From contig NZ_JAVYIM010000004.1 of assembly GCF_035968265.1 (NCBI RefSeq), positions 124,001-188,000 of the forward strand: 64,000 bases of DNA, read 5' to 3'. This DNA is from Nitrosarchaeum sp. GTDB taxonomy: Archaea; Thermoproteota; Nitrososphaeria; Nitrososphaerales; Nitrosopumilaceae. Below, in pieces: positions 34,931-42,434 of the stretch; position 1 is the first letter of the stretch; every line of letters starts with the position of its first letter. A model generated the notes under the pieces. That model worked only from the letters and a program-made list of their open reading frames with translations. It ran no database searches and was not told the origin of the DNA. A program made the translations under genes and the position numbers.

Positions 34931-34950
34931 CAACTCTTGTACAAGAGTTG
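34931..34950 (+). promoter_or_regulatory. Perfect 20-bp palindrome upstream of metallopeptidase gene
   Basis: Arms CAACTCTTG and CAAGAGTTG flank TA with no mismatch. It lies just before a TATA-like CATTTTAGAATA (34952-34963) and ends 38 nt before the GTG start. A dimeric regulator site is the simplest reading. It could also be a 3' hairpin for the upstream transcript. Confidence 0.5.
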
Positions 34951-34988
34951 ACATTTTAGAATAAACATCCATTTTATCAAAAATAATT

Positions 34989-35351
34989 GTGAAGCTAGAT
35001 CCTGAACTAAAATTACAAATATTAGAAAAAGTTGGAATTTACTCTAGTCGTTTTTCCATACCAGAACCAAAAATTCTACTCACCACAAAAGAAGTACTTG
35101 AAATGCCAAAAGAGATGACTGAAGGCAGGAGAACTTCAGCTTACAAATACTATGGAGTTTCATATTTGCAACATAATCTTGTTTTTATCAATATTAGAAA
35201 AATCCCAGATGAAAAGACCCTAGAAAATACACTGGTTCATGAATTAATTCACATGAGATTTCCATATCTTGCACATGGTAAGAGATTCAACAAATTAGTT
35301 AGGCAAGGATTGCGAGGAAAAACATTTTTGCCCTACCAGAAAAGAAAATAA
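34989..35351 (+). CDS. Small zinc metallopeptidase (HELIH, SprT/M48-like)
   Basis: 120 aa with a GTG start. The zinc motif HELIH is at about residue 89 in LVHELIHMRFPYLAHGKRF, with a third histidine 11 residues later. No membrane segment. It resembles SprT/WLM-like minimal gluzincins. Basic C-terminus KTFLPYQKRK. A 20-bp palindrome lies in its promoter. Substrate unknown; SprT-like enzymes act on DNA-protein crosslinks, which is only an analogy. Confidence 0.75.
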   Translation: MKLDPELKLQILEKVGIYSSRFSIPEPKILLTTKEVLEMPKEMTEGRRTSAYKYYGVSYLQHNLVFINIRKIPDEKTLENTLVHELIHMRFPYLAHGKRFNKLVRQGLRGKTFLPYQKRK

Positions 35352-35402
35352 CCAATTCCTAATTGATTTATATTTCCTAATCTCAGGCAAGCAAATCATA
35401 GT

Positions 35403-37442
35403 ATGGATCTTCAACAAATTTTGCCTATAGTGGCAGGCATTGCTTCATTTGTCGTTGCCCTAGGCATCGTTGCTTGGATCACAAAACAACCATCAGGTAC
35501 CAAAGAAATGATGGAAATATCTAATGCAGTCAAAGTTGGAGCAGCAGCATTTTTGAGACGAGAGATGAAAATTATTATTCCAATTGCAATCGCACTTTCA
35601 CTTATTATAGGATATTTTATCGGATTTTCAAATGGATTAGCATTTGCAGTAGGTGCAACACTTTCTGCAGTTGCAGGATTAATCTCATTAAAAATTACAG
35701 TCAAAGCAGCAGTTAGAGCCGCTCATCTAAGTAGTAGCGGCCTAGGCAAGACATTTGCAATGGCCTTTAGAGGCGGAGCAACAGTAGGTCTGGCAGTTCC
35801 AGCAATGGCACTATTGGCAATTACCGGTCTTTACATGGTTTATCCTAATCCAATCACAATTGCAGGTGTAGGTATCGGTGCAAGTCTAATTGCATTGTTT
35901 ATCAGAATCGGTGGCGGAATATTCACAAAGGCTGCAGATATGGGAGCAGACTTGGTAGGAAAAGTTGAAGCAAATATTCCTGAAGATGATCCTAGAAATC
36001 CTGCAACAATTGCTGACAACGTTGGTGATAATGTAGGTGATGCAGCAGGAATGGGTTCAGACGTTTACGAATCTTACATTGTTACAATATTGGCTTCATT
36101 ACTTATCGCTGCACTAATTGGCGCTCCTGAAATTTTCATGTACCCAATTCTCATTGGAACATCTGGAATGATTGCATCAATCATTGGAATTGTAATTGTT
36201 CGCTCTTCAAATATCACTGATGTGATGAAACCGCTTAATCTGTCATTTTACGTCTCTGCTACAATTGCAATCATTTTGAATTTCATCTTCACATATTATT
36301 TCCTTGGACAAACTGCAATCGCATATGCATTATTTGCCACAACCGTCATTGGTGTAATTCTAGTTCCAGTCATTCAAAAGATTACTGACAGATATACAAA
36401 TTACAAATACAAACCAGTTCAAGAGATTGTTGAATCTGCAAAATGGGGATACGCATCACTAACATTGATGGGAATCATCAAAGGAATGCAATCAACTGGA
36501 CCATTTATGATTGCATTAATTGTTGCAATTATCATTTCATTTAGTGTAGCTTCAAACGCAGCACCTGAAGGTACTGACCCAATCTTATATGGAATCTTTG
36601 GAACTTCATTAACTGCAATGGCTATGCTTAGTCTTGCAGGAATTGTTCTTAGCATTGATGCATTTGGACCAATTGCAGATAATGCAGGTGGAATTGTTGA
36701 GATGACTGGAATGGGTGAAGAAAATAGAAAAGTCACTGATGAAATCGATGCTGTAGGAAACACGACAAAGGCAGTAACCAAAGGATTCGCTATTGCTAGT
36801 GCTGGGCTTGCCGCGCTTGCAATGATCCAGGCATTCCAATTTGAAGCAGCCCACATCTTTGAAGGAGTTTTAGCATTGAATTATGGTTTAACAAATGTAA
36901 CCGTTATTGTAGGATTATTAGTTGGCGGATTAATTCCATTTATCATCACCGGACAACTAATCAACGGTGTATCTCGCGCTGCTGGAAAAATGGTAGATGA
37001 AGTTAGACGACAATTCAAATCAGACGCTGGAATTTTAGCAGGAACATCAAAGCCTGATTATGCAAAATGTGTAGACATTGCAACTGCCGCATCAATTAAA
37101 GAACTTTGGAAACCTGCAATCATTGCAATTATCTCACCAATTATTTTAGGCATTTTGTTGGGCCCAACAGCTGTTGCCGGATTACTAATGGGTGCAGTAG
37201 TTACTGGAATCCCACTTGCATATCACTTGGCAAACACTGGCGGTGCATGGGATAATGCAAAGAAACTAGTTGAGATGCAAGGTGATAAAGGAACTGAAAT
37301 ACACAAAGTAGCCGTAGTTGGTGATATCATTGGTGACCCTTACAAAGATACAGCAGGTCCAGCATTAAACACTGTAATTAAATTACTAAATACAATTGCA
37401 ATCGTCTTTGTATCTGCATTTATTGCAATACTTGCACTCTAG
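35403..37442 (+). CDS. hppA: K+-independent membrane H+-pyrophosphatase
   Basis: 679-aa proton pump driven by PPi, about 16 transmembrane helices. The catalytic loop DNVGDNVGDAAGMGSDVYES (about residues 203-222) and the second loop DNAGGIVEM are present. GNTTKAVTKG carries lysine where K+-dependent enzymes have alanine, so it should be K+-independent. TATA box ATTTATAT near 35365 and ATG at 35403. It would recover energy from biosynthetic PPi. Confidence 0.95.
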   Translation: MDLQQILPIVAGIASFVVALGIVAWITKQPSGTKEMMEISNAVKVGAAAFLRREMKIIIPIAIALSLIIGYFIGFSNGLAFAVGATLSAVAGLISLKITVKAAVRAAHLSSSGLGKTFAMAFRGGATVGLAVPAMALLAITGLYMVYPNPITIAGVGIGASLIALFIRIGGGIFTKAADMGADLVGKVEANIPEDDPRNPATIADNVGDNVGDAAGMGSDVYESYIVTILASLLIAALIGAPEIFMYPILIGTSGMIASIIGIVIVRSSNITDVMKPLNLSFYVSATIAIILNFIFTYYFLGQTAIAYALFATTVIGVILVPVIQKITDRYTNYKYKPVQEIVESAKWGYASLTLMGIIKGMQSTGPFMIALIVAIIISFSVASNAAPEGTDPILYGIFGTSLTAMAMLSLAGIVLSIDAFGPIADNAGGIVEMTGMGEENRKVTDEIDAVGNTTKAVTKGFAIASAGLAALAMIQAFQFEAAHIFEGVLALNYGLTNVTVIVGLLVGGLIPFIITGQLINGVSRAAGKMVDEVRRQFKSDAGILAGTSKPDYAKCVDIATAASIKELWKPAIIAIISPIILGILLGPTAVAGLLMGAVVTGIPLAYHLANTGGAWDNAKKLVEMQGDKGTEIHKVAVVGDIIGDPYKDTAGPALNTVIKLLNTIAIVFVSAFIAILAL

Positions 37443-37618
37443 TCTTCTATAACTAAAGTCATATCCAATTCATCAATCTGTGTCTGAATTGCTTTTTTCA
37501 AAATGTCGTTATGATTTTTACAGAATTTAAAATAATCGTCTGCAGTTAGAAAACATCCGCAAATCCATTTTGTTTTTTTATCTCCTTCCACTGTCCATTT
37601 TGCATATTGTTCTGCCAT
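37439..37618 (-). CDS. Small cysteine-containing hypothetical protein
   Basis: 59 aa, ATG at 37618, stop overlapping the hppA stop convergently. Sequence has CxC (WICGCFLTADD) and a later C-x-x-x-H (KFCKNHNDI), possibly one metal site, followed by an acidic helix. A coherent soluble protein, but family unknown to me. Confidence 0.6.
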   Translation of the reverse strand: MAEQYAKWTVEGDKKTKWICGCFLTADDYFKFCKNHNDILKKAIQTQIDELDMTLVIED

Positions 37619-37683
37619 ACTTTACAGAAAATATCTTGCCTAAAAAATATAGATCAAAATAATTAAAAAAGGAAAAAAGATGT

Positions 37684-37941
37684 TTAAGGACAGCCTTCCA
37701 TCTTTTGGATGAAATAACCTTTTTCCTTAATTGCCCTTTCTACAGGTTCCGGTGCACCTTGTGAATGGCAAAATTGACATTCATTTGTAGTCATTTGGGC
37801 GTTTGGCTCACCTACTGATTTTAACCACTCTTTACCATATTCAATGGCTTTGCCGTGATCTTTTTCACCAGTAATTACATCAAAGTGCATGGTATGACCA
37901 TCTTTGGCTTTGACATATGTGTCGTATACGTGAATTTCCAT
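37684..37941 (-). CDS. DUF2024 family protein
   Basis: 85 aa. The family pattern is clear: HVYDTYVKAKDGHTMHFDV at the N-terminus and CQFCHSQGAPEPVERAIKEKGYFIQKMEGCP at the end, shown here in parts. CQFC plus the terminal Cys may bind metal. Function not established. Same strand as the small gene ahead of it by 66 nt. Confidence 0.8.
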   Translation of the reverse strand: MEIHVYDTYVKAKDGHTMHFDVITGEKDHGKAIEYGKEWLKSVGEPNAQMTTNECQFCHSQGAPEPVERAIKEKGYFIQKMEGCP

Positions 37942-38083
37942 GATTTCATTTGAAAGAAGGGATATTTAATTCAAAAACTCTAGGCATACTAAATACTCAT
38001 TCTATGTTTGTATAATGAAATAAAATTTGTAATTCTCTGAAAATCAAAATAACCCTTTTATTTTATGATTGTAAAAAATTATC

Positions 38084-38554
38084 ATGGAAACTAACATCGG
38101 AATATCATCTGAAAATTCTAAAAACATCTCTGACATTCTAAATCGCCTTGTATCTGATGAATACATCTTATACACAAAGACCAGAAATTATCATTGGAAT
38201 GTAATCGGAATGCAATTCAACGATCTACACAAGTTCTTTGAATCTCAATATGAGGAAATAGACCAAGTCATTGATGATGTTGCAGAGAGAAACAGAGCAT
38301 TAGGCGGTAAAGCAAAGGCAACACTTGCAGAGTTTATTGGAAACAGTAGACTAAAAGAACAACCAGATACATATCCTGAACCAAAAACCATGCTTAGAAA
38401 TCTATTAGATGATCATGAATCTGTGATTCGTGCATTAAGACAAGACCTTGAAACATGTACAAAACTTGGTGATGCAGGAACCTCTGATTTCTTAACCGGC
38501 CTCATGGAAAAACACGAAAAGATGGCTTGGATGCTACGAGCATTTCTGGCATAA
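38084..38554 (+). CDS. dps: Dps/ferritin-like iron-storage DNA-protection protein
   Basis: 156-aa ferritin-fold protein forming a dodecamer that oxidises Fe(II) and protects DNA. YHWNVIGMQFNDLHKFFESQYEEID carries the His and Asp/Glu ligands at the dimer interface (shown in parts), and the C-terminus ends EKHEKMAWMLRAFLA. TATA-like TTTTATTTTATG at 38055-38066 fits a leaderless start at 38084. Confidence 0.93.
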   Translation: METNIGISSENSKNISDILNRLVSDEYILYTKTRNYHWNVIGMQFNDLHKFFESQYEEIDQVIDDVAERNRALGGKAKATLAEFIGNSRLKEQPDTYPEPKTMLRNLLDDHESVIRALRQDLETCTKLGDAGTSDFLTGLMEKHEKMAWMLRAFLA

Positions 38555-38613
38555 TTATTTTTTCAACTTTCATCATTTTTTATCTAATTGATTATGTCGA
38601 TTAAAATTAGATT

Positions 38614-39015
38614 CTAGTTTACTTCAATAGAAACTTGAATTATTTCAGATCCTAGAAAATATGCTTTAAAGTCCTTTGTTACTCCTGAATAAATTACCCA
38701 TATCACGGGATTGCTTTGCATGAATTTCTTATCTGTCTCTGATGGATATGCCTCGGAATTTGGATGAGAGTGAAATATTCCTACAACTTGCATTTTTTTA
38801 TCTTCGGCAGTTTTGTATACTTTGAGTAATTCATCATTTGATATTGTAAAGTTGACTGGTGATTCTTCAATATTTTGTGTAAGAAATATCTCTTTTACTG
38901 TAGTTTGCTCATCATTTGCGGCGCCAAATAAAACAGCGCATGACTCATTTGGTTTTTCATTATCTGCATAATTTGCTAGTATCTTTTTTTGGGATTCTGT
39001 AATTATTAATTTCAA
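38614..39015 (-). CDS. JAMM/MPN+ metalloprotease
   Basis: About 133 aa from a TTG at 39015, 2 nt after the stop of the cupredoxin gene (39018-39020). The open frame runs to 39063, but that part overlaps the upstream gene. Zinc motif HSHPNSEAYPSETD matches H-x-H-x7-S-x2-D, with the upstream glutamate in SCAVLFG context. Such enzymes remove ubiquitin-like modifiers or process sulfur carriers. No modifier gene is adjacent. Confidence 0.8.
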   Translation of the reverse strand: MKLIITESQKKILANYADNEKPNESCAVLFGAANDEQTTVKEIFLTQNIEESPVNFTISNDELLKVYKTAEDKKMQVVGIFHSHPNSEAYPSETDKKFMQSNPVIWVIYSGVTKDFKAYFLGSEIIQVSIEVN

Positions 39016-39017
39016 AT

Positions 39018-40109
39018 CTATTGTACGTCTACAGTGCCAACCATCCAAGGATGTAACATGCAAAAGTAATCTGTCTTTCCTGGGGAATTAAACGAGTGCT
39101 TAAATGAATCTCCAGCAGCCATCATCTCTGAATCAAACTTTCCATCCGCTCCTGTCTCTGCACTACCTGAAGTTACTGTATGCATTGCACTATCTGTATT
39201 CTCCCAAACAATAGTTGTTCCAGATTCAATCTGAATTATTTGTGGATCATAATAGACCTGACCTTCACTTATTATTCCGGCACCTTGTGGAATTACAATT
39301 TTAACATCTTCTTTTGGTTCTTCAATTATCAAAGTCGCAATCATCCAAGGATGTACTATGCACATGTATTCATATTCACCAGCATCAAGATTATTTGTAT
39401 CAAGTAAAAATTTCTCACCTGCATTTATCATATTTGAGTTAAATGTATCTCCAAAGTCAACCGAACTTGTAACTGTGTGTACTACTGCGTCTGCATTAGT
39501 CCATTCCACAACATTTCCTTTTGGAACATGTGCCACATCTGGATCATAGTCTGGATTTCCTTGAGTGTCTGATTTTTCCAATATTGTTATTGGATATATT
39601 GGCGCTGAAGATACCACTACCTCCTCTTTGGGCTCTTCAATTACAGGCTCACTAATCATGTAAGTATCAGGACTAACTAGACCAAACGCAAACCACATGA
39701 TGATTCCAGTAGCAGCTGCCAATCCCACTATGGTTCCTACTGGTTTGGCATACTGGGGCATCTTCATTATTAGATATGATATAATTATTGACGGAAATGC
39801 AATTGCCATTAAAAGTCCTGCAAGTGTAATGGTGTAATTTGAAGAGTTCATTGTAAGTCCAAATGTTGCAAAAGACAACACAATTGATACGATTACTAGA
39901 GTAGTTGCTTTGGCTCTATTACTAGTAGAGACACCACCATCTAAGATACCTGCTGCCAAAAAGATCAATCCGACAAACATAGTTAGACCAGTTAGAGCGT
40001 GCATTCCATCAACAAATGTGTGAGCTATTCCTGAATACGATATTGTTACACCTGCAACTCCAATAGCTGTCAATCCCATGCCTGGCATCATGAGGTCCCA
40101 ATTACTCAT
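39018..40109 (-). CDS. Membrane protein with two C-terminal cupredoxin domains
   Basis: 363 aa. Residues 1-150 hold about five transmembrane helices. Two plastocyanin-like domains follow, each with VVHTVTSS or AMHTVTSG and YMCIVHPWM or YFCMLHPWM, supplying His, Cys, His and Met for type 1 copper. The copper domains face outside. Divergent from heme O synthase, so it likely belongs to the quinol/terminal-oxidase electron chain. Confidence 0.85.
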   Translation of the reverse strand: MSNWDLMMPGMGLTAIGVAGVTISYSGIAHTFVDGMHALTGLTMFVGLIFLAAGILDGGVSTSNRAKATTLVIVSIVLSFATFGLTMNSSNYTITLAGLLMAIAFPSIIISYLIMKMPQYAKPVGTIVGLAAATGIIMWFAFGLVSPDTYMISEPVIEEPKEEVVVSSAPIYPITILEKSDTQGNPDYDPDVAHVPKGNVVEWTNADAVVHTVTSSVDFGDTFNSNMINAGEKFLLDTNNLDAGEYEYMCIVHPWMIATLIIEEPKEDVKIVIPQGAGIISEGQVYYDPQIIQIESGTTIVWENTDSAMHTVTSGSAETGADGKFDSEMMAAGDSFKHSFNSPGKTDYFCMLHPWMVGTVDVQ

Positions 40110-40182
40110 TCAAGCTAGCTGTTAGGATTGTGATACTTATTCCTTTTGAAATATACCAGATCATTAAAGTCGAATAAATTAA

Positions 40183-41091
40183 ATGGCTTCTGATTTGGAT
40201 ATAGTGAGATTGGGATTTAAGGAAATATTGGAAATATCCAAACCACGAATTGTTGTACTATTGGTAATTACTGCTGTAACATCGATGTATGCTGCAAATA
40301 AACTAATTCCAACTGAAAATCCAATTGAATTGATTCATTATTTGCATATCATTATTGCAGGAGCTTTGGCATCTGCTGGTTCAAGTGCTTTGAACCATTA
40401 TTATGATAAAGACATTGATCCAAAAATGACTCGAACCAGTACTCGACCAATTCCTTCTGGTAGAATGGCCGCATCTCATGTACTGCTTTATGGAGTTGTT
40501 GTAAGTTGTATCTCTGTAATTTACGGATTTTTTGCATTAAACCCAGTATCTGCATTTTTTATTGCATTAGGAATTTTCTCTTACGTGATTATTTACACAG
40601 TGTGGCTTAAACGATTAAACACATCAAATATAGTAATTGGTGGAATTGCTGGTAGTGCTGCAGCATGGGCTGGTTGGTCTGCTGCAACAGGCAGTATGGA
40701 TCTCTTGGGATTCTTAGTTGGCTTTTTGGTCTTTGTATGGACTCCATCACACTTTTGGTGCCTTGCAATGAAGATTAAAGATGAATATGCACAAGCAAAC
40801 ATTCCGATGTTACCTGTAGTCATTGGAATGCAAAGAACATCAAAGTACATTCTAGGAAATACTTTGATACTACTTCCATACTCGATGATTCTTCCTGCAT
40901 TTGGTATGGGAATTGTTTACACTGCAATCGCTGCAGTCTCTGGTGGTTTGATGTTAGCGTATCATTACAAACTAACAAAGACTCCTACATCTGAATTTGC
41001 ATGGAAAGCATACAAAGTAACTGCTCCTTATCTTACAATAATTTTTGTTGCAGTTGCATTAGATGCAGCGTTCCATTTCCCGTTATTTTAA
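40183..41091 (+). CDS. ctaB: Heme O synthase (protoheme IX farnesyltransferase)
   Basis: 302-aa UbiA-family membrane prenyltransferase adding a farnesyl or longer chain to heme for terminal oxidase. The Asp-rich motif NHYYDKDIDPKMTRTSTRPI (about 66-85) binds the prenyl diphosphate and a second motif follows in LKRLNTSNIVIGG. About eight to nine transmembrane helices. ATG at 40183. Confidence 0.92.
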   Translation: MASDLDIVRLGFKEILEISKPRIVVLLVITAVTSMYAANKLIPTENPIELIHYLHIIIAGALASAGSSALNHYYDKDIDPKMTRTSTRPIPSGRMAASHVLLYGVVVSCISVIYGFFALNPVSAFFIALGIFSYVIIYTVWLKRLNTSNIVIGGIAGSAAAWAGWSAATGSMDLLGFLVGFLVFVWTPSHFWCLAMKIKDEYAQANIPMLPVVIGMQRTSKYILGNTLILLPYSMILPAFGMGIVYTAIAAVSGGLMLAYHYKLTKTPTSEFAWKAYKVTAPYLTIIFVAVALDAAFHFPLF

Positions 41092-41163
41092 AAAACAGTT
41101 ATTGTCTTATTTGGATATAGTAATTGCAAATCTAAATTCATAGTTTAATAAAAAAGATAGAGT

Positions 41164-41487
41164 CTATGGTTGGACAGTTGCTAGTTTGTCCTGGACTCTA
41201 TCATAGTAGCCATTTAGCTCCTTTGCTGGAACATAAAATGACGCTGAAACAGTGTCTCCAACTTTGGCATCACATTGCGGTACAACCACACTTATGCCAT
41301 ATTGAGATTCTCCTACACAACCATGTTCTATAACTGCAATTATAGTTACGTTTTCAGTTACCAATACTGGAACGTAATTCCATGGTGCTATTGCGAAAGT
41401 CAGTATTACAGCAAGTCCAGCTGCAACCATCACTGCAAACTTTAGTCTCGGACTTTTCTTTTCTTGTATTTGGTTCATATCATTCAC
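41164..41487 (-). CDS. Single-pass membrane hypothetical protein
   Basis: 107 aa. Cytoplasmic basic N-terminus, one transmembrane helix (about 17-40), and an external domain with two cysteines (HGCVGESQ, VVPQCDAKVGD) that may form a disulfide. Stop lies convergent with ctaB. No family recognised; proximity to ctaB hints at oxidase assembly without proving it. Confidence 0.65.
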   Translation of the reverse strand: MNDMNQIQEKKSPRLKFAVMVAAGLAVILTFAIAPWNYVPVLVTENVTIIAVIEHGCVGESQYGISVVVPQCDAKVGDTVSASFYVPAKELNGYYDRVQDKLATVQP

Positions 41488-41585
41488 CTATTCCCTAATG
41501 AGTGAATTTAAAATAAAAACAACAGGAATACAACGCACTTGTTTGCAGGTAAATTGATAAGATACAACGCCTGATTTGAAATCAC

Positions 41586-42113
41586 TTGTGTGCAAAAAAA
41601 TCTGAAAGCGTTACTTTTCGATTAGATGAAAAACATGATAAAATATTACGAAAGATAGCAGATGAGCAAAGAATCAGTCTAAACACTCTGGTCAATCACA
41701 TCTTTGCAAATTATGTTGAAACTGAAATGTATTTGCAAAAATTCGGTGTACTAAAACTCAGTACCGATTCTTTTAGACGTATTCTGGCAGAGCTTGATGA
41801 TAAAACGCTAGTCAATCTCGCCACAAGGGCAGGAAGTCTTGAAGCCAAGGAGTTTATTTTATTCAAGTGGAAGGAATTAAACTTGCATAGTGTGACTAGT
41901 TTTATTAAAATATTTTTTGATGTTTGCGGTTTTGGTAGATGTGACCTAGTATCTGATTCATCAAAAGTAGTTCTCAGTGCTCATCACGACCTAAAAGAAA
42001 AGGGCTCGTTTTACATCAAACATTTCTTAGAATCATTGATCCGAACCTCTTTAGATAAATCATGCAAAACCACCATCACTGAAGATTCCGTCACTATTGA
42101 ATTTCAATCGTGA
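41586..42113 (+). CDS. Ribbon-helix-helix-like DNA-binding protein
   Basis: 175 aa with a TTG start. The N-terminal 50 residues SVTFRLDEKHDKILRKIADEQRISLNTLVN read as an RHH fold: a beta strand and two helices (quoted in parts). The remaining 120 residues are an unrecognised ligand or oligomerisation domain with two close cysteines (VCGFGRCDLV). Probable transcription regulator. Confidence 0.7.
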   Translation: MCAKKSESVTFRLDEKHDKILRKIADEQRISLNTLVNHIFANYVETEMYLQKFGVLKLSTDSFRRILAELDDKTLVNLATRAGSLEAKEFILFKWKELNLHSVTSFIKIFFDVCGFGRCDLVSDSSKVVLSAHHDLKEKGSFYIKHFLESLIRTSLDKSCKTTITEDSVTIEFQS

Positions 42114-42135
42114 TTGTAAAATTCGATTTTAGAAA

Positions 42136-42432
42136 TTATTTTTCAAATCCAGGAAAACTTGCTTCATAATCTTTTTCCATCATTTCCTGATTCTGTTCAT
42201 CTACTATGTCTATCTCTTCTTTTATAACTACCACTTCTATTCTTCGTGCATCTTTTGTAATCCATGCAACTTTGATTAATCCTAAAATTTCTAAATCCAG
42301 CAATAATTTATTGAATTTGTCTTCAGAAATAATCATCTCGTCTTTAGTCAAAGCTTTGTACAACTCTACATCTGTAAGAGAATTTACTTCTTTGATCTTT
42401 TCAAATACTTTGTTTCTTAGTGGTATTGCCAT
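42136..42432 (-). CDS. Predicted winged-helix small protein
   Basis: 98 aa. Helical start FEKIKEVNSLTDVELYKALTK, a recognition-like helix SEDKFNKLLLDLEILGLIKV and a beta wing WITKDARRIEVVVI, then an acidic tail. The pattern resembles archaeal winged-helix domains. Its ATG is 2 nt after the cdc48 stop on the same strand, suggesting a functional link or just co-transcription. Confidence 0.65.
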   Translation of the reverse strand: MAIPLRNKVFEKIKEVNSLTDVELYKALTKDEMIISEDKFNKLLLDLEILGLIKVAWITKDARRIEVVVIKEEIDIVDEQNQEMMEKDYEASFPGFEK

Positions 42433-42434
42433 TT

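Noticed and set aside
36419-36856. Minus-strand frames inside the pyrophosphatase gene
   Set aside because: Shadows of a highly conserved membrane-protein gene with biased composition; no known motif.
38560-38600. ATGATGA on the minus strand in the dps-JAMM spacer as sRNA box C
   Set aside because: No CTGA box or second guide follows at archaeal spacing.
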